Of a stretch of DNA of 64,000 nucleotides, positions 34,835 to 43,800 are shown in pieces. Under the pieces are notes generated by a model, which was not told the DNA's origin, did not search any database, and worked only from the letters and a program-made list of their open reading frames with translations. Every line of letters begins with the position of its first letter. The stretch's first letter is position 1. Source of the stretch: Methylobacterium sp. Leaf118 (lineage in GTDB: Bacteria > Pseudomonadota > Alphaproteobacteria > Rhizobiales > Beijerinckiaceae); assembly GCF_920984675.1 (NCBI RefSeq), contig NZ_CAKLBV010000004.1, forward strand, positions 1 through 64,000. The letters run 5' to 3'. A program made the position numbers and the translations under genes.

Positions 34835-35250
34835 CGATCCGCTCCCACCCCGCCGCGCCCGTCCGCTTGATTACCGAAATATCCCATAACTCGATACCTG
34901 ATTTTCCCGGGTCTTTTATCCCGTCCCGCCTTTCTTCAAGGAGCGTCGAGGATCGGCAGGCCGCCCCGCCGAGCCGGCGCGGCCTGCCGATCCACCGACC
35001 CTTCTCGGCGCTCCGGTCGGGCAAGCGGTCCAGTCGCAGTGCAAGACTCGGATTTTGGCGGTGCAATACGCTGTGGTTCTCTCGGATCCTGCCATCACAT
35101 CTTCGAATAATTCCAACGCACCATGCATCCTTATGAAAGTCTCAAGAGTTGGCCCGCCGCGACCGAACGCCACGGATCGCCGTCAGCCGCGCCCCGCTCG
35201 AACGGCCCGAGCCCCGCGGACACTGCAAGAGGCCGATCGGAGGAAGCTCG
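34835..35250. other. Divergent intergenic region with an unexplained strong hairpin
   Basis: This gap of 416 bases lies between the adaptor (minus) and cytochrome c (plus) genes. It contains a 15-bp perfect stem (34950-34993) and an AT-richer stretch at about 35075-35145. A minus-strand open frame of up to 85 codons runs through the hairpin (34916-35173) but has no recognisable homology or clear ribosome-binding site. Confidence 0.5.
34950..34993. terminator. Strong isolated hairpin
   Basis: GGATCGGCAGGCCGC pairs perfectly with GCGGCCTGCCGATCC across a 14-base loop. It lies between divergent promoters, where no gene end is expected, and has no T tract. It could end a small RNA. Confidence 0.5.
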
Positions 35251-35643
35251 ATGCGCGTGCGGACAATCTGCGCCGGCCTGACACTCAGCGTCGTCCTGGG
35301 CACCAGCGCGGCGCTGGCCGATGCCAGCCCGTTTTCAAAGGAGCAAGCGGAGGACGGGCACACCAAGTTCAACAACCACTGCGCCCAGTGTCACCGGCCG
35401 AACATGCAGGGTGCACAGGGTCCCGCGCTCGTCGGCGACGGGTTCAAGGAGAAGTGGGCCGGCAAGCCGGTGGCCGAATTGCGCAATTACATTCAGCAGA
35501 ACATGCCGCAGAACGCACCGGGCTCGCTGCCGGACGACCAGATCGACCCGATCACCGCGTGGATCCTGAGCAAGAACGGCGTCCAGCCGGGTGACAAGCC
35601 GTTGAGCAAGGACGCCGCCAGCGCGGCGCAGTTCCCGAAATAG
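35251..35643 (+). CDS. Periplasmic c-type cytochrome
   Basis: A 130-residue monohaem cytochrome. The signal peptide is about residues 1-24 (cleavage near ALADA). The haem motif CAQCH follows, and a Met in QQNMPQNAPG or in PNMQG is the probable second axial ligand. The ATG at 35251 has a strong GGAGGAAG ribosome-binding site. It precedes the molybdenum hydroxylase genes in the same direction but is followed by a strong hairpin, so co-transcription is uncertain. Alcohol- or aldehyde-oxidation electron carrier is a fair guess. Confidence 0.9.
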   Translation: MRVRTICAGLTLSVVLGTSAALADASPFSKEQAEDGHTKFNNHCAQCHRPNMQGAQGPALVGDGFKEKWAGKPVAELRNYIQQNMPQNAPGSLPDDQIDPITAWILSKNGVQPGDKPLSKDAASAAQFPK

Positions 35644-35654
35644 GCGCAGGACAG

Positions 35655-35679
35655 AGGCCCGGCCGACCCGGCCGGGCCT
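35655..35679 (+). terminator. Terminator hairpin after cytochrome c
   Basis: A perfect 11-bp stem AGGCCCGGCCG/CGGCCGGGCCT with a 3-base loop, 12 bases past the stop. No T tract follows. Confidence 0.7.
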
Positions 35680-35782
35680 GATCGATCGTGCCGCAGTGCT
35701 TCGGCACCGCACTAGCCGGAGCAACGCTCTGAGCTAGGTGTGGCTGGGCTGATTGAAACGCTTCCAGATTGGGGGCCGACCC

Positions 35783-36292
35783 ATGCCACAGCCCACGAGC
35801 CTCTCCCTCGCCTTGAGCGTCAACGGCGAGAGGCGTGTCGTCGCTCTCGACGATCCGCGCGTCACCCTCCTCGACCTTTTGCGGGAGCGCCTCGGCCTGA
35901 CCGGCTCGAAGAAGGGCTGCGACCGAGGCCAATGCGGCGCCTGTACCGTCCTGGTGAACGGGCGGCGGGTGAATGCCTGCCTCGCTCTGGCGATCAGCCT
36001 CGACGGCGCCGAGGTGACGACGATCGAGGGGCTGGCGCAGGGCGACGCATTGCATCCGGTGCAGGCGGCCTTCATCGCCCATGACGGCTTCCAATGCGGC
36101 TTCTGCACGCCGGGTCAGATTATGAGCGCGGTCGGCCTGATTGCCGAGGGCCATGCGGGCCAGGATCCCGAGCGGGTGCGCGAGGCGATGAGCGGCAATC
36201 TCTGCCGCTGCGGCGCGTATATCGGCATCACCCAGGCCGTGCTCGAGGCGCAGGACCGGATGGCGTCCGAGGAACGGGGAACTGCTGCATGA
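35783..36292 (+). CDS. Molybdenum hydroxylase [2Fe-2S] subunit (PaoA/XdhC-like)
   Basis: A 169-residue iron-sulfur subunit. The plant-type ferredoxin cluster uses KKGCDRGQCGACTVL plus a later Cys (VNACLAL). The C-terminal helical domain carries the second cluster in CGFCTPGQ and NLCRCGAY. No Tat signal is seen at MPQPTSLSLALSV, so the enzyme is probably cytoplasmic. ATG 35783 is preferred over a TTG upstream. Its stop overlaps the start of the FAD subunit gene. Confidence 0.94.
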   Translation: MPQPTSLSLALSVNGERRVVALDDPRVTLLDLLRERLGLTGSKKGCDRGQCGACTVLVNGRRVNACLALAISLDGAEVTTIEGLAQGDALHPVQAAFIAHDGFQCGFCTPGQIMSAVGLIAEGHAGQDPERVREAMSGNLCRCGAYIGITQAVLEAQDRMASEERGTAA

Positions 36293-37344
36293 ACCGCTTC
36301 GACTACGTCCGCGCCGCCAGCGTCGCCGAGGCGGTCGCAGCGGCCTCCGAGCCGGGCGCCGCCTATCTCGCCGCCGGCACCAACCTCCTCGATCTCATGA
36401 AGGGCGGCGTCGCCCGCCCCACCCGTCTCGTGGACGTGACGCATCTGCCCGGCCTCGACCGGATCGAGCCCGTGTCGGACGGCGGGTTCCGGATCGGCGC
36501 CCTCGTGCGCAACAGCGACCTCGCCTACGATCCGGATTTCGCGGGCGCGCATCCGTCGGTGGCCGAAGCGCTGCTGTCGGGCGCCTCCGCCCAGTTGCGC
36601 AATGCCGCGACCGTGGCCGGCAACCTGATGCAGCGCACCCGCTGCCCCTATTTCTACGACCCCGCCAGCGCCTGCAACAAACGCGAGCCCGGCGCAGGCT
36701 GCGAGGCACGGGGCGGCGAGACCCGGCTGCACGCCGTGCTCGGCTGGAGCGAGGCCTGCATCGCCACCCATCCATCCGATTTCTGCGTGCCCCTCGTGGC
36801 CCTGGATGCGAGCGTCGAGATCGAAGGCCGGAACGGATCGCGCGCGGTGCCCCTCGAAGCCTTCCATCGCCTGCCGGGCGACACGCCCGAGCGGGAGAGC
36901 GTGCTGGCGCCGGGCGACCTGATCGTGGCCCTGACGCTGCCTGCGCAGGCCGCCGGCTTCGCGGGCCATTCCCGCTATCTCAAGATCCGCGACCGCACCT
37001 CCTACGCCTTCGCGGTGGTCTCGGCGGCCGCGTCGCTGCGCCTTGAGGGCACGCGGATCGCGGAGGGGCGCCTCGCCCTCGGCGGCCTCGCCCTCAAGCC
37101 TTGGCGCGCCCGGGAGGCCGAGGCCGCTCTGGCGGGCGGTGAGACATCCGACGCGACCTTCCGCACAGCCGCCGACGCGGCGCTCGCCGAGGCCAAGCCG
37201 TCGGGCGACAACGCCTTCAAGATCGAACTCGCCCGCCGGCTGATCGTGCGGGTGCTGCAACGGGCCGCCGCCGGCACGCCCGCGCGCATGCCGGCGCTGC
37301 CCGCCTCCGCCTTCGCCGCTGAGATGGAGCCGCTCCATGCCTGA
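36289..37344 (+). CDS. Molybdenum hydroxylase FAD-binding subunit
   Basis: A 351-residue FAD subunit of the xanthine dehydrogenase/aldehyde oxidoreductase family. AAGTNLLDLMKGGV and QLRNAATVAGNLMQRTRCPY are the two flavin-binding blocks. A Cys-rich insert (RCPYFYDPASACNKREPGAG) resembles the extra [4Fe-4S] loop of PaoB-type and 4-hydroxybenzoyl-CoA-reductase-like subunits. It overlaps both neighbours (4 and 8 bases), so the three subunits are co-translated. Confidence 0.93.
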   Translation: MNRFDYVRAASVAEAVAAASEPGAAYLAAGTNLLDLMKGGVARPTRLVDVTHLPGLDRIEPVSDGGFRIGALVRNSDLAYDPDFAGAHPSVAEALLSGASAQLRNAATVAGNLMQRTRCPYFYDPASACNKREPGAGCEARGGETRLHAVLGWSEACIATHPSDFCVPLVALDASVEIEGRNGSRAVPLEAFHRLPGDTPERESVLAPGDLIVALTLPAQAAGFAGHSRYLKIRDRTSYAFAVVSAAASLRLEGTRIAEGRLALGGLALKPWRAREAEAALAGGETSDATFRTAADAALAEAKPSGDNAFKIELARRLIVRVLQRAAAGTPARMPALPASAFAAEMEPLHA

Positions 37345-39580
37345 CATCGCCATCGAGCAGGCCCGGCACGGGTCGAGCATCGGCCAGCCGCTGACACGCC
37401 GCGACGGCCTGCTCAAGGTCACGGGGGGCGCCACCTTCGCCGCCGACAACCGTCCCGAGGGCATGCTGCACGCGGTGGTCGCCGTGAGCCGCATCGCCCG
37501 AGGTCGGGTGGCCCATCTCGATGTGGCGGCGGCGCGCGCCCATCCGGGCGTGGTCGCCGTGATGACCCCCGAGAACGCCCCACGGCTCGCCCTCGACCCG
37601 GACGCGAAGGACAATCCCTTCATGTTCAAGCTGGACCTGCTCCAGAGCGACCGGGTCCGCTACGCCCACCAGCCGATCGCGGTGGTGATCGCCGAAACCC
37701 TGGAGGCGGCGACCGAGGGGGCCGAGCTGCTGGCGCCCCGCTACGAGACCGAGGCTCCCCGCATCGGCCTCGACGGCCAGACCCCGCACGTGCCGCGAAC
37801 GGTCGGCGCCGGTGACAAGACCAGTGCCGCGAGAGGTGATGTCGAGGCCGGCCTCGCCGGGGCCGGACGGCGGATCGAGGCGGTCTACGAGACGCCCGCG
37901 CAGTATCACAACGCCATGGAGCCCCACGCCATCGTGGCGCAGTGGGACGGCGACCGCCTCACCGTCGACACGCCGAGCCAGGGCATGGCCATGGCGCAGA
38001 TGCGCCTCGCGGGCCTGTTCGGGATCAGTCCGAAGAACATCCTGGTCCGCTCGCCCTTCCTCGGCGGCGGCTTCGGATCGAAGGGCTTCCTGTCCGGGCC
38101 GCAGGTGCTCGGGGTCATGGCGGCAAAGCTCGTCGAACGTCCCGTCAAGCTGGTGCTGCGGCGCGAGCAGATGTTCGGCCCCGTCGGCCACCGCGCCGAG
38201 ACCCGCCAGACCCTGCGCCTCGGCACCGATGCGGATGGGGCGCTGACGGCCCTCGATCATCACACCCTCACGGCCACCAGCAGCTTCGACGAATTCTACG
38301 AGCCGGCGAGCGCCCTGTCGCGCTACCTCTACGCGGCGCCCGCCCTCTCCACGGGGCATTCGGGCGTGCGGGTCGATACCGGCACGCCCCTGTTCATGCG
38401 CGCGCCCGGCGAGGCCTCGGGCAGCGCGGCCCTGGAGGCGGCGATCGACGAGATGGCCGAGGCCTGCGGCCTCGACCCGTTGGCGTTCCGGCTGAAGAAC
38501 TACGCCGAGGCCGAGCCGATCTCCGGCCGGCCCTTCTCCTCGAAGGCCCTGCGCGCCTGCTACGCGGAGGGCGCTGCGCGCTTCGGCTGGGAGCGGCGCT
38601 CAGCGGCCCCGCGCTCCATGCGCGACGCGGCCGGGCGGCTGATCGGATGGGGGGTCGGCACCGCCCTGTTCCCGGCCCTGATGATGCAGGCGGAGGCGCG
38701 GGCCGAGATCCGCGCCGACGGCACCGGCACCGTCGCTATCGGCGCCCACGATATGGGCCAGGGGGCCTGGACCGCCCTGGCCCAGATCGCCGCCGACGGC
38801 CTGGGGATCGATCTCGATCGCCTCGACTTCCGGAGCGGCAGCTCGGACCTGCCGAATGGCGGCATCGCCGGCGGCTCGGCCCACACCGCGACCGCCGGCT
38901 CGGCGATCCATGCCGCGGCCGCCGCGGCACTGGCGCAACTCTCCGATCTCGCCACCAACGACGAGCGCTCGCCCCTGTTCGGTGCCGGCAATGCCGGCGT
39001 CTACGCCCGCGATGGGCGCCTCGTGCGCCGCGACGACGCGGGCCGCAGCGAGTCCTTCACCGAGATTCTCGAGCGTGCCGGCCGGGGGTCGGTGTCGGCC
39101 TCCGGCCAGGGCTCGCCCGATCCGGCGGCGCGGGACTCCTACGCCATGCACGCCCACGGCGCGGTCTTCGCGGAAGTCAGCGTCGATCCCGATCTGGGTC
39201 AGATCCGCGTCACGCGGCTTGTGGGCGCCTTCGCGGCGGGCCGCATCGTCAATCCGCGCCTCGTCACGAGCCAGTATTACGGCGGGATGATCTGGGGCGT
39301 GTCCTTCGCGCTTCACGAGAACGCCCTGGTCGATCCCCGCACCGGCCGGGTGATGAACGCCAATCTCGGGGAGTACCACGTGCCGGTGAACGCCGACGTG
39401 CCGTCCATCGAGGCGATCCTCGTGGAGGAGCACGATCCGCACGTGAACCCGCTCGGCATCAAGGGCGTCGGCGAGATCGGCATCACCGGCACCGCGGGCG
39501 CCATTGCCAACGCGGTCTACCATGCGACCGGCCGGCGCGTGCGCTCGATGCCGATCACCCTGGACAAGCTCATCGCCTGA
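37337..39580 (+). CDS. Molybdenum hydroxylase large subunit (PaoC-like)
   Basis: A 747-residue molybdopterin-binding subunit. The domain order is hammerhead (GLLKVTGGATFAADN), then MoCo-binding I (FLGGGFGSKGF), then the C-terminal segment with catalytic Glu in IKGVGEIGITG. With the two preceding genes it should oxidise aldehydes or N-heterocycles using molybdenum cytosine dinucleotide. The closest known arrangement is E. coli paoABC; here the small subunit lacks the Tat signal seen there. No accessory paoD-like gene follows. Confidence 0.93.
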   Translation: MPDIAIEQARHGSSIGQPLTRRDGLLKVTGGATFAADNRPEGMLHAVVAVSRIARGRVAHLDVAAARAHPGVVAVMTPENAPRLALDPDAKDNPFMFKLDLLQSDRVRYAHQPIAVVIAETLEAATEGAELLAPRYETEAPRIGLDGQTPHVPRTVGAGDKTSAARGDVEAGLAGAGRRIEAVYETPAQYHNAMEPHAIVAQWDGDRLTVDTPSQGMAMAQMRLAGLFGISPKNILVRSPFLGGGFGSKGFLSGPQVLGVMAAKLVERPVKLVLRREQMFGPVGHRAETRQTLRLGTDADGALTALDHHTLTATSSFDEFYEPASALSRYLYAAPALSTGHSGVRVDTGTPLFMRAPGEASGSAALEAAIDEMAEACGLDPLAFRLKNYAEAEPISGRPFSSKALRACYAEGAARFGWERRSAAPRSMRDAAGRLIGWGVGTALFPALMMQAEARAEIRADGTGTVAIGAHDMGQGAWTALAQIAADGLGIDLDRLDFRSGSSDLPNGGIAGGSAHTATAGSAIHAAAAAALAQLSDLATNDERSPLFGAGNAGVYARDGRLVRRDDAGRSESFTEILERAGRGSVSASGQGSPDPAARDSYAMHAHGAVFAEVSVDPDLGQIRVTRLVGAFAAGRIVNPRLVTSQYYGGMIWGVSFALHENALVDPRTGRVMNANLGEYHVPVNADVPSIEAILVEEHDPHVNPLGIKGVGEIGITGTAGAIANAVYHATGRRVRSMPITLDKLIA

Positions 39581-39617
39581 TGCGACGCCGCGCCGGCCCG
39601 CACGGCGAGGAGGTCCC

Positions 39618-40421
39618 ATGCCGATCCACCACCGCGTCCTGCTCACCGGAGCCGCCGGCGCCCTGGGCACGGAGCTGCGGCGGGATGGGGCGACCTGGGC
39701 GAGCCATCTCCGGCTGACCGACCGCATTCCGGTGGCCGACCCCGCGGCGCACGAGGAGGACCGGCCGGCCGATCTCGCCGACGGTCCGGCCCTGCTGGAC
39801 CTCGCCGAGGGCTGCGACGCGATCGTCCATTTCGGCGGGCAGAGCCGGGAGGGACCCTGGTCGTCCGTCCTCCCGTCCAATGTCGTCGGCACCTACAACG
39901 TCTACGAGGCGGCCCGGCAGCGGGGCGTCGGCCGGGTCGTCTACGCCAGCTCGATCCACACAGTCGGCTTCCACGAGCGCACCACCCCGATCGACGCGGC
40001 GGCGCCGGTGCGGCCCGACAGCCTCTACGGCGTGAGCAAGACTTTCGGAGAGAGCCTGTCGCGCTACTACTTCGACAAGTTCGGCATCGAGACCGTCTGC
40101 CTGCGGATTGGCTCCTGCTTTCCGGAACCGAACGATCGGCGCCACCTGATCACGTGGCTGTCCTACCGCGATCTGCGCCAGCTGGTGTTCAAGGCCCTGG
40201 AGGCGGAGCGCGTCGGCCACCTGATCGCAATGCCGACCTCGGATAACGGCCCGTCCTTCTGGGACGATCGGGCCGCGCGCATCCTGGGCTTCCGCCCCGT
40301 CGACAGCGCGGCGGCCTTTCGCGACGCGGTTCTCGCCGCGACGCCCCGGGGTGATCCGGACGATCCGGCGGTGCGCTTCCAGGGCGGCAGCTTCTGTACC
40401 GCGGGGCCGGTCGACGATTGA
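39618..40421 (+). CDS. NAD-dependent epimerase/uronate-dehydrogenase-like SDR
   Basis: A 267-residue extended SDR. The Rossmann motif is LLTGAAGALG, the catalytic Ser lies in VVYASSIHTVG, and YGVSK holds the Tyr and Lys. RIGSCFPEPNDRRHLITWLS is characteristic of uronate dehydrogenase (Udh), which oxidises glucuronate or galacturonate to lactones. It follows the molybdenum hydroxylase by about 40 bases behind a GAGGAGG site and may share its transcript. Confidence 0.85.
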   Translation: MPIHHRVLLTGAAGALGTELRRDGATWASHLRLTDRIPVADPAAHEEDRPADLADGPALLDLAEGCDAIVHFGGQSREGPWSSVLPSNVVGTYNVYEAARQRGVGRVVYASSIHTVGFHERTTPIDAAAPVRPDSLYGVSKTFGESLSRYYFDKFGIETVCLRIGSCFPEPNDRRHLITWLSYRDLRQLVFKALEAERVGHLIAMPTSDNGPSFWDDRAARILGFRPVDSAAAFRDAVLAATPRGDPDDPAVRFQGGSFCTAGPVDD

Positions 40422-40899
40422 GGGTCGTGCGGACAGGCCCGGTCGCTCCGCACCTCCGGCGAAGCGCAACCCTTTCGACGAGGCCTGCTGATTTGGCGGT
40501 GCCCCGCGATACGCGGGAGCCAAGCAGACGGATGTGACGATCGTTGCGGCGTTGCTGACGCAGGACGATCATCGTCTTGATGGTTCCGTCATCGGCGTGG
40601 GCCGATGCGCACCCTCGAGTACCGCGCCGGCCCGCGTGACGCCGACATCCATCGATCCGCCTGTCGGGGCCTCGGTGGACAGAATCCGATCCCCTGTACT
40701 ATGCCTTGGTGGAGACGTGCGGCGAGCCCAATGTCCATGACAAGCCTGCAAAGCTTCATGCGGGCACGGGCGTGACGCTTCGGCCCGAAACGGGAACGCC
40801 GAAGGTCAGAAAAACCGATGCGGCACAAGAATTTAGACAATCATCCGGGATGCGATCTCCTGGGCCTTGTCTCGATCTCGGTTTCGGAAGGGAACGAAC
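40422..40899. other. Intergenic region upstream of the RTX protein
   Basis: 478 bases with no supported gene. The only structured element is a short palindrome GACGAT-C-ATCGTC at 40564-40576. The RTX gene promoter should lie in the last 150 bases, but no clear box is seen. Confidence 0.5.
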
Positions 40900-43800
40900 A
40901 TGTCGCGTGCGTCCGATGCCGCCCTGGCCGCTGATGGATCCGCTCCGAGTGAGAGTGTTCCGCCGTCTGGACGGACCAACATCGATCCGATTCTCGCTGG
41001 AACCCGCTGGTCGGCGTCGAACCTGACCTACAGCTTCCCGACCTCCGGGTCCTATTACTCGTATTATCCGACGGGCGACATCGTCCATCCCTCCGGTGGC
41101 TTCGAGTATCCCGGCGTTGGGCGGGGGCCGTGGTGGGCGGAACATACCACCTTCACCGCCGCGCAGCAGCAAGCGGCGATCAACGCCCTCGACCTGATCG
41201 CATCCTATACCAATCTCACCTTCACGAAGGTCACAGAGAGCGCGACAAACCACGCCACGCTGCGCTTCAGCCAGTTGACGACGGTCTACGACAGCGACGC
41301 GCCGCCGATTTCCGGCTTCAACTCGACCATGTTCAACGCGCCGGGGACCACGCCGGAGGCGGGCGATGCATGGTTCGATACGGACAACTTCACCTACGGC
41401 GCCCCACGTAAAGGCAATTTCGGCTATCTGAACATCATGCGGGGTGTCGGCGAGACGCTCGGCCTCCAGCAGGGGACTCGCACCTCGAACTATTCAATCT
41501 TTTTTGGATCTTCGTCCTGGCTGGATTACAACGCCTCCCACCAGATGCCGCAAACCCTGATGCAGGACGACATTGCGGCACTGCAATATCTGTACGGGGC
41601 CAATTTTACGACCAATGGCGGCGCAACGACCTATGCGTGGGATCCCAATACCGGCGAGCAGTCGGTCAACGGCGTCCGCCAGGGGGCTCCGGCGACGAAC
41701 ACGATCTACGGCACGATCTGGGACGGCGGCGGGATCGATACCTACGATCTGTCGCTCTATTCGACCAATCTGAAGATCGACCTGTCGCCCGGCGCCTTCT
41801 CGACCTTCTCGCAGACCCAGATCGCCAAGCGCAATGCGGTGGTCGGGGGAAGCCCAGCCTTCACGGCGACCGGAAACGTCGCGAACGCGCAGCTCTACAA
41901 CAACGATGCGCGCTCCCTGATCGAGAATGTCCTCGGCGGTGCGGGCGATGACACGATCCTCGGCAACAATGCCGCCAACGTGCTGGCCGGCCGGGCCGGC
42001 AACGACACCCTGTCGGGCAAGGATGGGAACGACACGCTCGAAGGCAGCACCGGCACCGATACGCTCGACGGCGGCGCCGGCAACGATACGCTCGACGGCG
42101 GCAAGGATGCGGACACGCTGACGGGCGGCCTCGGCAACGACCAATACGTCATCCGGACGGGCGATTCCCCCGCCACCGGCCCCATTGATCGGGTCATCGA
42201 GAAGGTCGGAGAGGGCATCGATACGCTGCGGCTCGTCGGCGTGAGCCCGGCGGACGTGTCCGTCGTCTTCGACCCGAGCAATGGCGGGGTGCGGTTCGGC
42301 CTCAAAGCCGCCGACGGCACCTATTCCTTCGTCAACGTGGCCGCGGGGGTGACGGGGAGCGGTGCCTCGAACCTCGGTTCCGTCATCGAGAAAGTTCGAT
42401 TCGACGATGGTACCGTTTGGGATCTGACCCGAGGCTACACCTTCGTCGGAACCACCGGCGCGGATCGGATGGAGGGTTCGGATCTCGCCGACCGGCTGTC
42501 GGGTGCGGCGGGCGACGACACGATCAAGACGTATGGCGGCAACGACACGCTCAACGGCGGCGCCGGCGCAGACACCCTCATCGGCGGCACGGGGGACGAC
42601 ACCTACATCGTTCGTCCGGGCGAAACCGGTGGCACCTCGGCCTATGACCGGATCGTCGAGGCGCCCGGCGAGGGCACCGACACGCTCCGGCTGTCAGGGG
42701 TGAAGCCGGCCGATGTCGCGGTGGTCACCGATCCCGTCTATGGCGGGGCGCGGTTCGTGCTGAAAGCTGGCGCCACCACGTCATTCGTCAATGTCGCCGC
42801 CCCGACGACGGCGAGCGGTGCCTCGGAACTCGGTTCGGTTCTGGAAAAGGTGGTGTTCGACGACGGCACGGTCTGGGATCTGACCCGAGGCTTTGCCTTC
42901 AATGGAACGACCGCGTCCGACCGCATGGACGGATCGGATGTCAACGACACGCTGTCGGCGGTGGGCGGTGACGACATCCTCTACGGCTATGACGGCGACG
43001 ACCTGTTGATCGGCGGCGCCGGCGATGACGGCCTCGTGGGCGGCGCCGGCAACGATACGCTGCGCGGCGGCAGCGGCGCGGATGTCTTCTACGGCGATGA
43101 GCAGCCGGCGGGTGTCGGCCTCGGCAGCGGCTTGATCACCCTGCCGGCCAACTGGGACAGCTATGCCAACTCGATCGCGAACGCCGTCACCATCACCGAC
43201 GATTTCTACGTCTACGACGATCCCGATGTCTTCCACTCCGCCACGGCCGCCCATCTCACGATCAAGTTCGACGGCACAGCCTCGCGATACAATACGGATT
43301 ACTATAAAGTCTTTCTCACCGCCGGCACGACGATGACACTCGATTTCGACGGCGCGCCAGGACAGACGGAGGGCCCGTACAATTCGAACAACGGAAGTAC
43401 GGGCGCCGTCTACAACGCGTCACAAACCCAGCTCGCTTTTTTCCGGGGGATCGGCGGAACCTATCCCGATGTGGGCTCTTCCAGCTATAACGACGGCTAT
43501 TTCGTCTTCACGGCTCCCACGTCCGGGATTTACTATATCCAGAACGCTTATGCGCAAGCGCACGAGTTTCATATCTCCCTCGAAGGCCCGACCCCTCAGA
43601 TCGGTCTCGGCAGCGGTACGATCTCTAAACCCAGTACCTTGGTCTTCGATCCCTTCGACCGGTTCGACAACCTGATCAAGAAAGCGCCCGACCTCACCAA
43701 CAGCTTTAGCCGCACCGCCAATGCGGATATCGTCGATTCGACCACAATACCCCACGTAACGGTCAACGGTTCGACGGTCGAAAACGGATTCGACTACTAC

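Noticed and set aside
34916..35173. Minus-strand frame of 85 codons between the adaptor and cytochrome genes
   Set aside because: It reads through a 15-bp perfect hairpin and has no recognisable domain; kept only as part of the intergenic note.
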